The position numbers and the translations under genes were made by a program. From Chlamydiota bacterium (GTDB lineage: Bacteria; Chlamydiota; Chlamydiia; Chlamydiales; Rhabdochlamydiaceae): a stretch of DNA of 32,897 nucleotides. Under the pieces are notes generated by a model. That model saw only the letters and a program-made list of their open reading frames with translations, did not search any database and was not told the DNA's origin. Positions 1 to 8,848 of the stretch are shown here, piece by piece. Location: positions 1 through 32,897 of the forward strand of contig JABDDH010000007.1 in the NCBI GenBank assembly GCA_013287705.1, read 5' to 3'. Numbering within the stretch: the first letter of the stretch is position 1; every line of letters begins with the position of its first letter.

Positions 1-66
1 GGGTTGTGATGGAATTCGCACTCACTTTTAATGAGGGAGTCGATGGTTCGAGTCCATCAAGTCTCA
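1..66 (+). tRNA. 3' part of a tRNA, probably tRNA-Lys(UUU), truncated by the window edge
   Basis: Anticodon-like loop CTTTTAA between CTCA/TGAG, T-arm GATGG-TTCGAGT-CCATC, then acceptor AAGTCTC and discriminator A; CCA not encoded; 5' half outside the window. Confidence 0.7.
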
Positions 67-164
67 ATTCTTTAATTTTGTCCCTATTGCTGTGTCTGTT
101 CGTGTAATCTGATAGGAAAAAAGCACGCACATCGTGCAGATCCCAGAAAAGATCAATAATTTTT

Positions 165-1115
165 TCAGGGAATCTTTGCGCATAGTGAGTCAACTTTTTT
201 TATCCTAAAGAGAGCGTCTGGTGCTATTGTTCTAAGAATTTCTCGAGACATGACCTCTTGACTGATTTTAGCAGAGCGCTCTTCCACTAAAAGAGCCTCA
301 GTAATGTCACTGTATTCCAGGCCGTTTGCGACGAGAAGAATTAGGGCTGCCTGCAGGGGAGAAATACTTGGATTAAAGGCGACATTTTCTAGATACGATC
401 CTGTATAGATTGCTCCATTTTTTGTCTTAAGGACAACCGCGGATTTTGATTTGCTATAGGGAGCATAAGAGGCCAAAGCTGCTTGTACGGCCTTGTCGAT
501 CAAAGAGGAGCTAGATGCTTCATCATGCGTTACTGTTAAAAGGTCTCCCGACAATCCTAAATCTTGTGGACCAAAAGATTTTGGAAGTAAAGAAGAGAGA
601 AGAAGTGTCTCTGAATCAGGAGTCAAGATGCGCAAATTTTCACTGCCTGCCATCTCATTTAAAAATTGGCGACAATGACCGCAAGGGGCGGCCGAAAGAG
701 CAATTGCCACAATTTCCCTCTCTTGATGCGCTCTAGCATTTGTAATTGCAAATTGTTCACAGTGAATTGCTTCATTGAGAGGAACACTTAAAAATTCCAG
801 ATTGACGCCTAAGTAAATATTGCCGCTTTTGCCCAATGCAACAGCTGCGGCTTTATAGTTTGAGATAGGTGGACGGGCATAGGAGCGCGCGACAGGAACA
901 AGGATCTGAAGCAACTCTTCAACATGCAGTTTGTAGTGCTTTGTTATCTCTCTCACTTGACTTTCAGGAATCATAAACGGATGAGGAGAGAGAGTTTTTG
1001 TTAGGTCGTTAATGATCAGATCATGTTTATTCATTGTTTCACCATAAAAAGGGAGAGTTATACAGACAAAGAAAAAGATACAGACGAGGTGGGTTTTTAA
1101 GTTAAAAATTCTCAT
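165..1115 (-). CDS. cdd: Cytidine deaminase, two-domain (E. coli/plant type), with possible N-terminal signal-like extension
   Basis: Motifs ARSYARPPISNYKAAAVALGKSGNIYLGVNLEF, HCEQ and SAAPCGHCRQFLNEM; SFGPQDLGL linker and a degenerate second domain. Alternative start at 1034 (MNKHDL). Confidence 0.9.
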   Translation of the reverse strand: MRIFNLKTHLVCIFFFVCITLPFYGETMNKHDLIINDLTKTLSPHPFMIPESQVREITKHYKLHVEELLQILVPVARSYARPPISNYKAAAVALGKSGNIYLGVNLEFLSVPLNEAIHCEQFAITNARAHQEREIVAIALSAAPCGHCRQFLNEMAGSENLRILTPDSETLLLSSLLPKSFGPQDLGLSGDLLTVTHDEASSSSLIDKAVQAALASYAPYSKSKSAVVLKTKNGAIYTGSYLENVAFNPSISPLQAALILLVANGLEYSDITEALLVEERSAKISQEVMSREILRTIAPDALFRIKKVDSLCAKIP

Positions 1116-1138
1116 GCTATTTTTTTGGCTTTTTGATC

Positions 1139-1301
1139 GAACCTATCCCTTAATGAGTACAGACTGCTTTTTGAGTCTTTTTCCGCATCTTTCGGAGCAA
1201 TGAAGCAGTGCTACTTACTCAAGTATGTCCTGCTTCATTGCTCCAAAATCTGCGAAAAAATCCTTCAAAAATCAGCTATGTGCTCATTAAGGGATAGGTT
1301 C
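1139..1301. repeat. Palindromic repeat family 1, copy 1 (163 bp, near-complete hairpin)
   Basis: Termini GAACCTATCCCTTAATGAG / CTCATTAAGGGATAGGTTC; internal GGAGCAATGAAGCAG / CTGCTTCATTGCTCC; second copy at 22162-22277. Confidence 0.93.
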
Positions 1302-1437
1302 ACGTTTTTTATAACATGGTCTTTCTTAAAGTCACACAAAAGATTTTTTGGCAGGTTTAATGAAACAGCGGTCTTGTCGCATAAATAGCTGCGGATAAAA
1401 ATTTTCTTGCTGTTTGCCGCTTGATTTTGTAAATTTT

Positions 1438-1465
1438 GGTAGTGCTAAACATATTTAGCTCTACC
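1438..1465. other. Short inverted repeat (possible operator or weak terminator)
   Basis: GGTAGTGCTAAA-cata-TTTAGCTCTACC, 12-bp arms with one mismatch, about 60 bp upstream of the PhyH remnant. Confidence 0.5.
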
Positions 1466-1527
1466 AGCAATAAAAAGCCTGGAAACACATGTGGTCGGTT
1501 TCGAAAAAATAGTTACAAGAGGTTGCT

Positions 1528-2050
1528 GTGAAAATTAAAATATTAATGATTCTTTTCTCTTTTGCTTCTTTTTCCCTCCATTCTCAAGAAACACAAGGGT
1601 TTCTCTCTTCTGAAGAGATGACTCTTTTTTATAAACAAGGCTATCTGATCAAGCGTCAAGCATTGAGCGGATCTGAAATGAAGGATCTAAATGAAATTTC
1701 GTAAATCTTTCGATCCTGACTGGCAAGATGTTTTAGGGAACGGGAGTTATGCTATTTGTATCATTCCTATCGATACAATGACTCCAGAAAATGGGGGGTT
1801 ATGGGTAGATCAAAACAACTATCCAGAACCAGAAGGAACAGAGGAGTCCCGAGAGTGGCTGTATACAGAGCCCGGAGATCTTATTTTCATGCATCCTCAT
1901 CTATATCATGGAAGTGGAGCAAATTCCTCTCCGACGGCGAGTAGAAAAGCTATTTTGACTGGTTTTTGTGCTTTTGGAGCAAATCATAGACCCTATCCAG
2001 GAGCCTATGTGAACACGCACCTAACCGCACAACAGAAGAAGGTGGCATAG
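1528..2050 (+). pseudogene. PhyH (phytanoyl-CoA dioxygenase) family remnant with signal-like N-terminus, frameshifted/internally deleted
   Basis: GTG start at 1528 gives VKIKILMILFSFASFSLHSQETQGFLSSEEMTLFYKQGYLIKRQALSGSEMKDLNEIS then stop at 1702-1704. The overlapping +1 frame (1691-2050) carries IDTMTPENGGLWV and EPGDLIFMHPHLYHGSGANSS. The middle part with the HxD iron ligands is absent. Confidence 0.7.
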
Positions 2051-2121
2051 AGATAACAAATAGCCCTTGGAGTAACGAAATTGCTATAATACCCAAAAAA
2101 GGCCATTAAAAAAATTTAAAA

Positions 2122-2149
2122 AGCCCCAGGTTTTAGAGCTTGGGGGTTC
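2122..2149 (-). terminator. Probable intrinsic terminator for the minus-strand gene 2198-2536
   Basis: CCCCAGG...CTTGGGG stem; on the minus strand it is followed by CTTTTTAAATTTTTTT. Confidence 0.6.
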
Positions 2150-2154
2150 ATGTT

Positions 2155-2198
2155 ATATCAATTCCAACAAATAACGTCTTATTTGTTGGAATTGATAT
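2155..2198. repeat. Perfect 20-bp inverted repeat with 4-nt loop
   Basis: ATATCAATTCCAACAAATAA-CGTC-TTATTTGTTGGAATTGATAT; abuts the stop codon of ORF 2198-2536. Confidence 0.9.
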
Positions 2199-2536
2199 TA
2201 TCTTGCTTTTTTTTCAGCTTGGGTTAAGTCACTAATCAATTTGCCTTTTTCACTGTCGGTTTCTGAAGATTTATAGTTGTTGTAGTCTTGTTCGATTTTT
2301 GCATTTTGTGCTAAAAGCTTTTCATCTTTTAAGCCGCGTGCTGTCTCATTTAAGATGTTTAGCGCCTGATCCATCACTTTTTTAAACGCATCTTTTTTAT
2401 GCACTTCATCAGCTGTTGCATGTCCGTCGAGTGCGCGTTGAAAGAGGTCGATCCCGTGTTTGTACTGCTGTGTGTATAATTTTTTGTTGTGAGGAGTAAT
2501 GGGCCCCATCCCTGATCTGTGAATATCCATGTTCAT
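2198..2536 (-). CDS. Hypothetical protein, small, charged, helical
   Basis: 112-aa ORF with AAAAAGGATGAAC upstream of ATG and terminators downstream. Confidence 0.7.
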   Translation of the reverse strand: MNMDIHRSGMGPITPHNKKLYTQQYKHGIDLFQRALDGHATADEVHKKDAFKKVMDQALNILNETARGLKDEKLLAQNAKIEQDYNNYKSSETDSEKGKLISDLTQAEKKAR

Positions 2537-2626
2537 CCTTTTTTAATTTTTTTAGTTGAAGAGTTGCAGCGCCTTCAGTTACTCTCTGTTAACAAAATCA
2601 TTTTTTTTTTAGCAATAGGGGGTTAG

Positions 2627-3664
2627 ATGAATTGGATGTTGAAGACCTTAAGTTTGGCAATTATTTTTCCTCTTCTTGCTTTTGCAGCAGATGAGACAGT
2701 GATTAAGACACCCGAAGAGATTCAGGCGGAGCTCGATAAAGCAGAGGCCGATTTTAAGCGTGCGCAAGAGATGTTTAACCCGTGGTATGCAGGTCCTCTG
2801 ATTACAGGAGGAGCGCACAATATGCCGCCAGGTTCTGCCCTTTTTGCTCCTTTTGTCTCGTTTAGTGATAATTATGCTGTCTGGAATGGGAAGAGAAAAT
2901 TGATCTCAGTACCGGATCGGTATGTTCTTAACCCACAGCTTGCAACCTTTATATTTGGGATTACCGATTTTCTTGACTTTACAGTTGTGGGGCAGGGAAT
3001 TGCGCGCTGGCAACAGAACAAATCATCTGGCGGTTTTGGTGATTTAACGTTGGGTATTGGTATACCGATTCTTAAAGAAGGGTTAAACCGACCGGCCATT
3101 CGCTTGGTCTTTAACGAGACATTTCCAACAGGTCGCTATCAGAATTTAAAGCCTGGCCTCTTAGCTCTTGATATTTCGGGATCTGGCTCCTATCAAACCC
3201 AGATTGGATTTCGTATGAGCAAGTTGACATTCTGGTCTCATAAGCATCCGATGAATTTTCGTTGTGCTTATTCCTATACAATTCCTACAGATGTTCATGT
3301 CCATGGCTTTAATGCCTACGGTGGCGGTTACGATGCTGCGGGGACGGTCACCCCGGGACAGTCTCAACAAGCAAACGCCGCTTTTGAATATAGCTTCACA
3401 CAGAATTGGGTCTTTGCTTGTGACTTTGTCTATAACTGGACAGCAAAGACGACATTTCGCGGCAATCCTGGCCACCTAAAAGATGGAACCCCATCTGTTG
3501 TTGGGGATGGATACAGTGATCAGCTCAGTCTTGCACCTGCAATTGAATATAATCCGAGCGCGAACCTCAATTTTGTCGGTGGTGTTTGGTTTGACGTCTA
3601 CGGACGTAATACCGGTAAGTTTGTTTCTGGAATCGTAGTTGCTAACTATACATTTAAAATATAA
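2627..3664 (+). CDS. Outer membrane beta-barrel candidate (phenol-degradation meta-pathway/transporter-like barrel)
   Basis: Signal peptide MNWMLKTLSLAIIFPLLAFAA, alternating aromatic/hydrophobic strands, C-terminal VVANYTFKI; AGGGGG SD. Confidence 0.75.
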   Translation: MNWMLKTLSLAIIFPLLAFAADETVIKTPEEIQAELDKAEADFKRAQEMFNPWYAGPLITGGAHNMPPGSALFAPFVSFSDNYAVWNGKRKLISVPDRYVLNPQLATFIFGITDFLDFTVVGQGIARWQQNKSSGGFGDLTLGIGIPILKEGLNRPAIRLVFNETFPTGRYQNLKPGLLALDISGSGSYQTQIGFRMSKLTFWSHKHPMNFRCAYSYTIPTDVHVHGFNAYGGGYDAAGTVTPGQSQQANAAFEYSFTQNWVFACDFVYNWTAKTTFRGNPGHLKDGTPSVVGDGYSDQLSLAPAIEYNPSANLNFVGGVWFDVYGRNTGKFVSGIVVANYTFKI

Positions 3665-3670
3665 GGAATT

Positions 3671-4639
3671 ATGAAAAAAGTAACTTTTTTTGCTGCTATG
3701 TTGTTTAGTCTACAAATGTTACAGGGGAATATTGTTCACCAAGAAAATATTAAGGCAGAGTGGAAGGAAGAGCAGGTTCCAGCTTTTGATGAGCTCATGC
3801 TCTCATGGAATGGTGCGCGTCCAGTTGATGGAAATTATTCATTTTATATCAGCGTTAAAACAGAGGCTTGGTCACCCTGGTTACTCTATGCAACATGGGG
3901 AAGCGATAAACAGGCAAGTTTTTTAAATACAACGGATGTTGAACCTGTTCGCGTCTATCAGGACGCCTTAGAGGTTTTAGAGGGGAAAAAGGCCACAGGT
4001 TTTCAGATTAAGATCGTTCCAGAGGGCTCTGCCTCACTTGATGCGCTTTATGGGCTACATGTCTACACCAATAGCGATAAGAAACAAGAGGCGGAGCAAG
4101 TGAGCGCTTCTTTGTTGCCGGTTAATTTAACAGTTATTGGCCTTTCTCAGATGACATTGAAGCATGAAAGACACAAAGACCTCTGTTCTCCAACCTCAAC
4201 GGCGGCAGTTGTTAAGTATCTTTCAAAAAATGAGGCTATTTCCGCCGTGAACTTTGCTCAAAAAGCGTGGGATTCAGGTTTTGATATTTTTGGTAACTGG
4301 GTCTTTAACGTGGCACAAGCGGCAGCGGAACTTGGCCCCACATGGAGCTGCTGGGTTGAGAGGTTAAGTGGCTTTGAAGCGATTTATCAGCAGTTAATGA
4401 GAGGAACGCCGGTAGTTGTCAGTGTTCGTGGACCTCTCTCTGGCAGTGCGTGTCCCTATCCTTCAGGTCATTTAATAGCAGTAACAGGTTTTGACCCGAT
4501 AGAACAAAAGGTGAGATGCATGGACCCTGCTTTTCCCTCAGATGATCAAACAAATGTTGTTTACGATTTAGCAGATTTTGTCCAAGCCTGGAACCGGCGA
4601 GGACGTGTTGCTTATCTATTTAATAAAAAAATAAATTGA
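3671..4639 (+). CDS. Secreted C39-like cysteine peptidase family protein
   Basis: N-terminal signal-like segment; DLCSPTSTAAVVKYLSK (Cys), GTPVVVSVRGPLSG...YPSGHLIAVTGFD (His) and CMDPAFPSDD. Confidence 0.75.
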   Translation: MKKVTFFAAMLFSLQMLQGNIVHQENIKAEWKEEQVPAFDELMLSWNGARPVDGNYSFYISVKTEAWSPWLLYATWGSDKQASFLNTTDVEPVRVYQDALEVLEGKKATGFQIKIVPEGSASLDALYGLHVYTNSDKKQEAEQVSASLLPVNLTVIGLSQMTLKHERHKDLCSPTSTAAVVKYLSKNEAISAVNFAQKAWDSGFDIFGNWVFNVAQAAAELGPTWSCWVERLSGFEAIYQQLMRGTPVVVSVRGPLSGSACPYPSGHLIAVTGFDPIEQKVRCMDPAFPSDDQTNVVYDLADFVQAWNRRGRVAYLFNKKIN

Positions 4640-4648
4640 AGGAGTAGT

Positions 4649-5518
4649 ATGAATTTGTTTTTATTTTTAGCTCTTATTGCTGTGCCATTTTCCCATTTTT
4701 ATGCCGATTCTTGGTATGTGAATGTACCAGTAGTTACCATGAGAGAAGCGCCGAATGATACATCTGAAGTCGTTTCTCAAGGTTATTTTTCAGAAGAAGT
4801 GCGTCTTTTAGAAAAAAATAATGGCTTTGTTAAAATTGAAACTGTTCTGGATCATTATCAAGGGTTTATTCCTGAATCTAGTATTGTTTCTAGAGGCCAA
4901 GCTTTTGCTCCTTCTATTGTCCGGGTGAATCAAAGATCCGCTCACATTTATCATGTGGATGATCTGGTTTATGGGCCTGTGTGCACATTGCCATTTGGTA
5001 GTCAGCTTGAACTGATAGGATCAAATAATGATCCAGAGAGCAAATTCCTTAAAATAGCGCTTCTTGATGGAACAGAAGCTTATATCCAAAGAGGCGATGT
5101 TGTGTTTACGACACAGGCTCTCTCTAAGAAAGAGCTTGTTGCGTTTAGTCAGCGTTTCCTTGGACTTCCGTATACTTGGGGCGGAAAGTCAAGCTTTGGA
5201 TATGACTGTTCTGGATTTGTTCAAATGTTATATCGTCAGATGGGAGTCTATCTGCCGCGTGATTCAAAAGATCAATTTCGTTTTTCTGGATTTATTCCTG
5301 TGAGCCTTGATGCGCTCTCTATTGGGGATCTGATTTTTTTTGGACCTGCAGAAGATAAAGTTCGTCATGTGGGGATGTATATCGGAGATAATCAATTTAT
5401 CCATACATCATCAAAAGAGAACAGCCCTTATCTGCGGATCAGTCGTCTCTCAGATGCTTTTTGGAATGGTACAGGAGAGTGGAAGTTTCGAGCTGGACGT
5501 CGTCTAGCTGAAAAATAG
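4649..5518 (+). CDS. NlpC/P60 peptidase with SH3-type N-terminal domains (YkfC-like DL-endopeptidase)
   Basis: QRFLGLPYTWGGKSSFGYDCSGFVQMLYRQMGVYLPRDSKDQ, then GDLIFFGPAEDKVRHVGMYIGDNQFIHTSS; SD AAGGAG. Confidence 0.88.
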   Translation: MNLFLFLALIAVPFSHFYADSWYVNVPVVTMREAPNDTSEVVSQGYFSEEVRLLEKNNGFVKIETVLDHYQGFIPESSIVSRGQAFAPSIVRVNQRSAHIYHVDDLVYGPVCTLPFGSQLELIGSNNDPESKFLKIALLDGTEAYIQRGDVVFTTQALSKKELVAFSQRFLGLPYTWGGKSSFGYDCSGFVQMLYRQMGVYLPRDSKDQFRFSGFIPVSLDALSIGDLIFFGPAEDKVRHVGMYIGDNQFIHTSSKENSPYLRISRLSDAFWNGTGEWKFRAGRRLAEK

Positions 5519-5524
5519 AAAACC

Positions 5525-5551
5525 CAGAAGGCGGAGAATCTCCGCCTTCTG
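5525..5551. terminator. Hairpin between convergent genes (likely bidirectional terminator)
   Basis: CAGAAGGCGGA-gaatc-TCCGCCTTCTG perfect 11-bp stem. Confidence 0.7.
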
Positions 5552-5578
5552 AAAGTTTGGGAACACTGCCTAGTTTTC

Positions 5579-6274
5579 TTAAACTTTTTGAAAATGTTGA
5601 TAGTCTTTCCTACTCGTCCAGTCGCCACCCCATTCCCATCCGCGAGTTTTAAAAGCTCTTGTAACAGCATCTCCCTCTTGAATCATACCAGGGTTTTTTA
5701 AAGTACGATCGACAAACTCTTTTCCATTTGCAGGTGCAATGAGTCCTGTTTGTAGATTAATATAAGGGTTCCATCGCGTGTTGATGTCCCAAGCTCTTCC
5801 TAGTGCGTGGTTTGATAAGGTGCTGCCAGCGGTAATTGCTCTGACGCATAGAGCTGAGGAATTATTCTCGCTCATTGAGGCCTCATCATCCGCATCCCAA
5901 TAATCAATAAGACGTTGCTGCTCTATTGGAAATTGTGCCTTAAAAAGATCTCCTGAAATACCCACGACATCTTCTGCAAGTGTCCGGTGAATAACAACTT
6001 CTCCTGTTACGGGTTGCATGGACATATTTAGATGAGTTACTTGTACGTAGGCAAACTCTTTTTTAGGAGGGCCATAATCTTTCCAAGATCGAACAACTCT
6101 GTTTGCAGGATCGCTTGTGATGCGCGCATCCACAACGGCTGGAAGCTCTTCCCATACTGCTGCTTTAAATTGTTCTTCTTCAATAACAGATGTTGGTTGT
6201 CCAAGGTGTACATTTTCAAAATAGCCAAGTTGTAAATCGGGTAGTTTTTGATGATTAAAATTTACTGCTGCCAT
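5579..6274 (-). CDS. M15-family (D-Ala-D-Ala carboxypeptidase / L-Ala-D-Glu peptidase-like) protein
   Basis: STLSNHALGRAWDINTRWNPY and WEWGGDWTSRKDYQHFQ match the zinc-site motifs of M15 peptidases. Confidence 0.8.
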   Translation of the reverse strand: MAAVNFNHQKLPDLQLGYFENVHLGQPTSVIEEEQFKAAVWEELPAVVDARITSDPANRVVRSWKDYGPPKKEFAYVQVTHLNMSMQPVTGEVVIHRTLAEDVVGISGDLFKAQFPIEQQRLIDYWDADDEASMSENNSSALCVRAITAGSTLSNHALGRAWDINTRWNPYINLQTGLIAPANGKEFVDRTLKNPGMIQEGDAVTRAFKTRGWEWGGDWTSRKDYQHFQKV

Positions 6275-6394
6275 AACTCCTCCTAGGGTTAAAAATTAGA
6301 AACAGAAAGATTTTGGATCTGCTTGAAAAAAAATTGCAATGACATTTTGTTTTTTGAGTTTTCCTATTCTTGCATAACGCGTTAAGATCGGCGT

Positions 6395-6919
6395 ATGGAA
6401 GAGAAAGGTTTTTCGAAAGTCATTTTGGGAATTGATCCGGGGACGCGCATCACCGGATACGGGCTTGTGCGTTTAGATGGAAGTACGCTTGCGCCCCTGG
6501 ATTTTGGATGCATTCGTCCGCCGATAAAGCTCTCTTTAGCAGAGCGTTACTTAATTATTTTTAATGGTCTGGAGCATCTTTTAGAGAAATATAGCCCGGA
6601 TGCTGTCTCTGTCGAGTTGCAATTTGTCGATAAAAATGTGCAGAGCGCGCTAAAATTGGGAATGGTTCGAGGTGTCGTTTTGCTTGCTTGTGCCAAATGG
6701 AAGGTTCCTATTTTTGAATACGCCCCAACAAGAGCCAAACGATCGATTGCAGGCTCTGGATCTGCGAGTAAAGCCACGGTGCAGAAGATGGTGCAGCTCC
6801 TGTTGAAACTCGAAAAGATACCGGAGCCAGAAGATGCAGCGGATGCGCTAGCCCTTGCTGTCTGTCACGCCAATACCATGAGGAGAACTTTGTGTACGAA
6901 TATATTAGAGGCACGTTAA
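6395..6919 (+). CDS. ruvC: Crossover junction endodeoxyribonuclease RuvC
   Basis: ILGIDPGTRITGYGLV, VELQFVDKNVQSALKLGMVRGV, EPEDAADALALAVCH. Confidence 0.96.
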   Translation: MEEKGFSKVILGIDPGTRITGYGLVRLDGSTLAPLDFGCIRPPIKLSLAERYLIIFNGLEHLLEKYSPDAVSVELQFVDKNVQSALKLGMVRGVVLLACAKWKVPIFEYAPTRAKRSIAGSGSASKATVQKMVQLLLKLEKIPEPEDAADALALAVCHANTMRRTLCTNILEAR

Positions 6920-7467
6920 GAGGTGCAAGGCCGGATCGTGCTGTTGTCGAAACAGACGGACTTGCCTACCGGATTGCCATTGCTCTAAGTACGTTTTCGA
7001 AGCTGCCGACGATGGGATCTGAGGTGAAGCTTTTTTTGTCTCATGTCGTGCGCGAAGATGCAGAACTGCTTTACGGCTTTTTATATGAGAGGGAACGCGA
7101 TTTTTTTGAAAAATTGATTACAATTTCAGGTGTCGGACCAAAGACCGCTCTTTGTCTGATTGGCCATATGGAACCACAAGAGTTACAGAGGGCTATCTCT
7201 TCTGAAAATATTTCTTTGATATGCAAGGTCCCAGGGATTGGAAAGAAAACCGCAGAGAGACTTGTAATTGAACTCCGCGATGGCTTTAAAGTTCTTGATT
7301 GTGAGGAGGTTATGAGGTCAAATGTTGAGGGCGATGCATTGAGCGCCTTAATTCGTCTTGGCTACCCTGAGGCACGGGCTCAAAAAGCGGTTGGAATCGT
7401 TGTTAAAACAACACAAGAAGAGCTAACCCTTTCTCAACTGATTACTTTAGCTTTACGTCAGATCTGA
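6892..7467 (+). CDS. ruvA: Holliday junction branch migration protein RuvA
   Basis: MYEYIRGTL, TISGVGPKTALCLIG, VPGIGKKTAERLVIELRD; overlaps the ruvC 3' end. Confidence 0.96.
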   Translation: MYEYIRGTLRGARPDRAVVETDGLAYRIAIALSTFSKLPTMGSEVKLFLSHVVREDAELLYGFLYERERDFFEKLITISGVGPKTALCLIGHMEPQELQRAISSENISLICKVPGIGKKTAERLVIELRDGFKVLDCEEVMRSNVEGDALSALIRLGYPEARAQKAVGIVVKTTQEELTLSQLITLALRQI

Positions 7468-7486
7468 TCCTCTTTATACTGTAGGG

Positions 7487-8848
7487 ATGAAATTTATTCA
7501 CAAACCCTATCTGCCTGGTGAGACAATTGCCGCTGTCGCGACCCCCCCTGGGGAGGGCGGTGTTGCGATTATCCGCGTTTCGGGCAAAGAGGCATTTTCT
7601 GTTGTCTCTAAAATCTATTCTGGCCCTATCTACTCCTATAAATCCCATACGGCGCATTTTGGTTCTATTGTGGATAGAGGAGAGGTTGTCGACGAGGTGC
7701 TTCTTTTAGTGATGCGCGCTCCTCGGTCTTACACGGGTGAGGATACGGTCGAGATTCACTGTCATGGTGGAAGCTTGATTACAAAAAAGGTCTTAGAGAC
7801 TGTTCTTGCAGCTGGAGTAAGAGCCGCCCTCCCCGGTGAATTTACCTTTAAAGCCTTTAGAAATGGTAAGATCGATTTGGCTCAAGCTGAGGCGGTTCAA
7901 GAGCTGATCTCTGCTAAAAACAGTCTTGCCCTACAGGCGGCAGAAAAACAGCTAGAAGGAGCTCTTTCTGCGACAATTTTACAGTTTCAAAAGGAATTAA
8001 CCGATATTGCAGCCATTATTGAGGCGTGGATTGACTTTCCAGAAGAGGGGCTTGAATTTGCAACTCTTGATGAGATTGTTGACAAGCTCATCTTGGTGCA
8101 TACAAAAATTGCACGCCTTGCCCACTCCTTTCATGAGGGAAAAGTCTTGCATGAGGGGTTGACGTTGTGTCTTCTCGGGGCTCCAAATGTCGGCAAGTCG
8201 TCTTTAATGAATGCATTGCTTGGAAAAGAACGGGCGATTGTGACAGATATTCCAGGAACGACGCGTGATCTATTGGAAGATGAACTACGCCTCGGTGGTC
8301 TTCATTTTCGATTGCTTGATACGGCAGGTGTGCGCAGAACAGAAGAAGTGATTGAACGCGAAGGGATTCGCAGGACCAAAAAAGCTGTAGAAGAGGCAGA
8401 TCTTCTGCTTCTTGTTTTAGATAGTACGCGAGGGGTAGGGGAAGAAGAAGAGGAGTTGCTGCGGATAAGTGAGGGAAAGCGCCGTCTGATTGTCTGGAAT
8501 AAGATCGACATTGGTGTGCCGTCTCCTTTGCGAGACGCTCTTTCTATTTCAGCAAAAGAGCGCATAGGGCTGGATCTGCTCAAAGAGCGGATTGAAAAAT
8601 TGATCTGGCAGGATGGGCCCCCCTCTAAGGAAGAGCTTCTTATTTCAAATGTGCGCCATAAAGAGGCGCTACTCAATGCACGTGACGCTCTGTCTCAGCT
8701 CATTTCAGGTTTGAAAGAGGGAGTTTCGCCTGAATTTCTCTCCTCTGATTTACGTCGTGCTTTATCAGAGCTTGGAACAATTATCGGAACAGATATTACC
8801 GAAGAGATATTAACTGCAATCTTTTCTAAATTTTGTGTTGGGAAATGA
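7487..8848 (+). CDS. mnmE: tRNA modification GTPase MnmE (TrmE/ThdF)
   Basis: ETIAAVATPPGEGGVAIIRVSG, GAPNVGKSSLMNALLGKERAIVTDIPGTTRD, C-terminal FCVGK. Confidence 0.97.
   Translation: MKFIHKPYLPGETIAAVATPPGEGGVAIIRVSGKEAFSVVSKIYSGPIYSYKSHTAHFGSIVDRGEVVDEVLLLVMRAPRSYTGEDTVEIHCHGGSLITKKVLETVLAAGVRAALPGEFTFKAFRNGKIDLAQAEAVQELISAKNSLALQAAEKQLEGALSATILQFQKELTDIAAIIEAWIDFPEEGLEFATLDEIVDKLILVHTKIARLAHSFHEGKVLHEGLTLCLLGAPNVGKSSLMNALLGKERAIVTDIPGTTRDLLEDELRLGGLHFRLLDTAGVRRTEEVIEREGIRRTKKAVEEADLLLLVLDSTRGVGEEEEELLRISEGKRRLIVWNKIDIGVPSPLRDALSISAKERIGLDLLKERIEKLIWQDGPPSKEELLISNVRHKEALLNARDALSQLISGLKEGVSPEFLSSDLRRALSELGTIIGTDITEEILTAIFSKFCVGK

Noticed and set aside
1-66. Possible tmRNA 3' end
   Set aside because: T-arm is preceded by a tRNA anticodon-arm-like segment with a TTT anticodon; no tag-peptide or tmRNA features visible.
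1200-1388. 62-aa ORF through family 1 copy 1
   Set aside because: Read-through of repeat arms into AT-rich intergene, no SD.
3161-3475. 104-aa antisense ORF within the barrel gene
   Set aside because: Shadow ORF; the plus-strand frame has signal peptide, SD and coherent beta pattern.
8302-8676. 124-aa antisense ORF within mnmE
   Set aside because: Ser/Arg-rich shadow frame opposite a strongly conserved gene.
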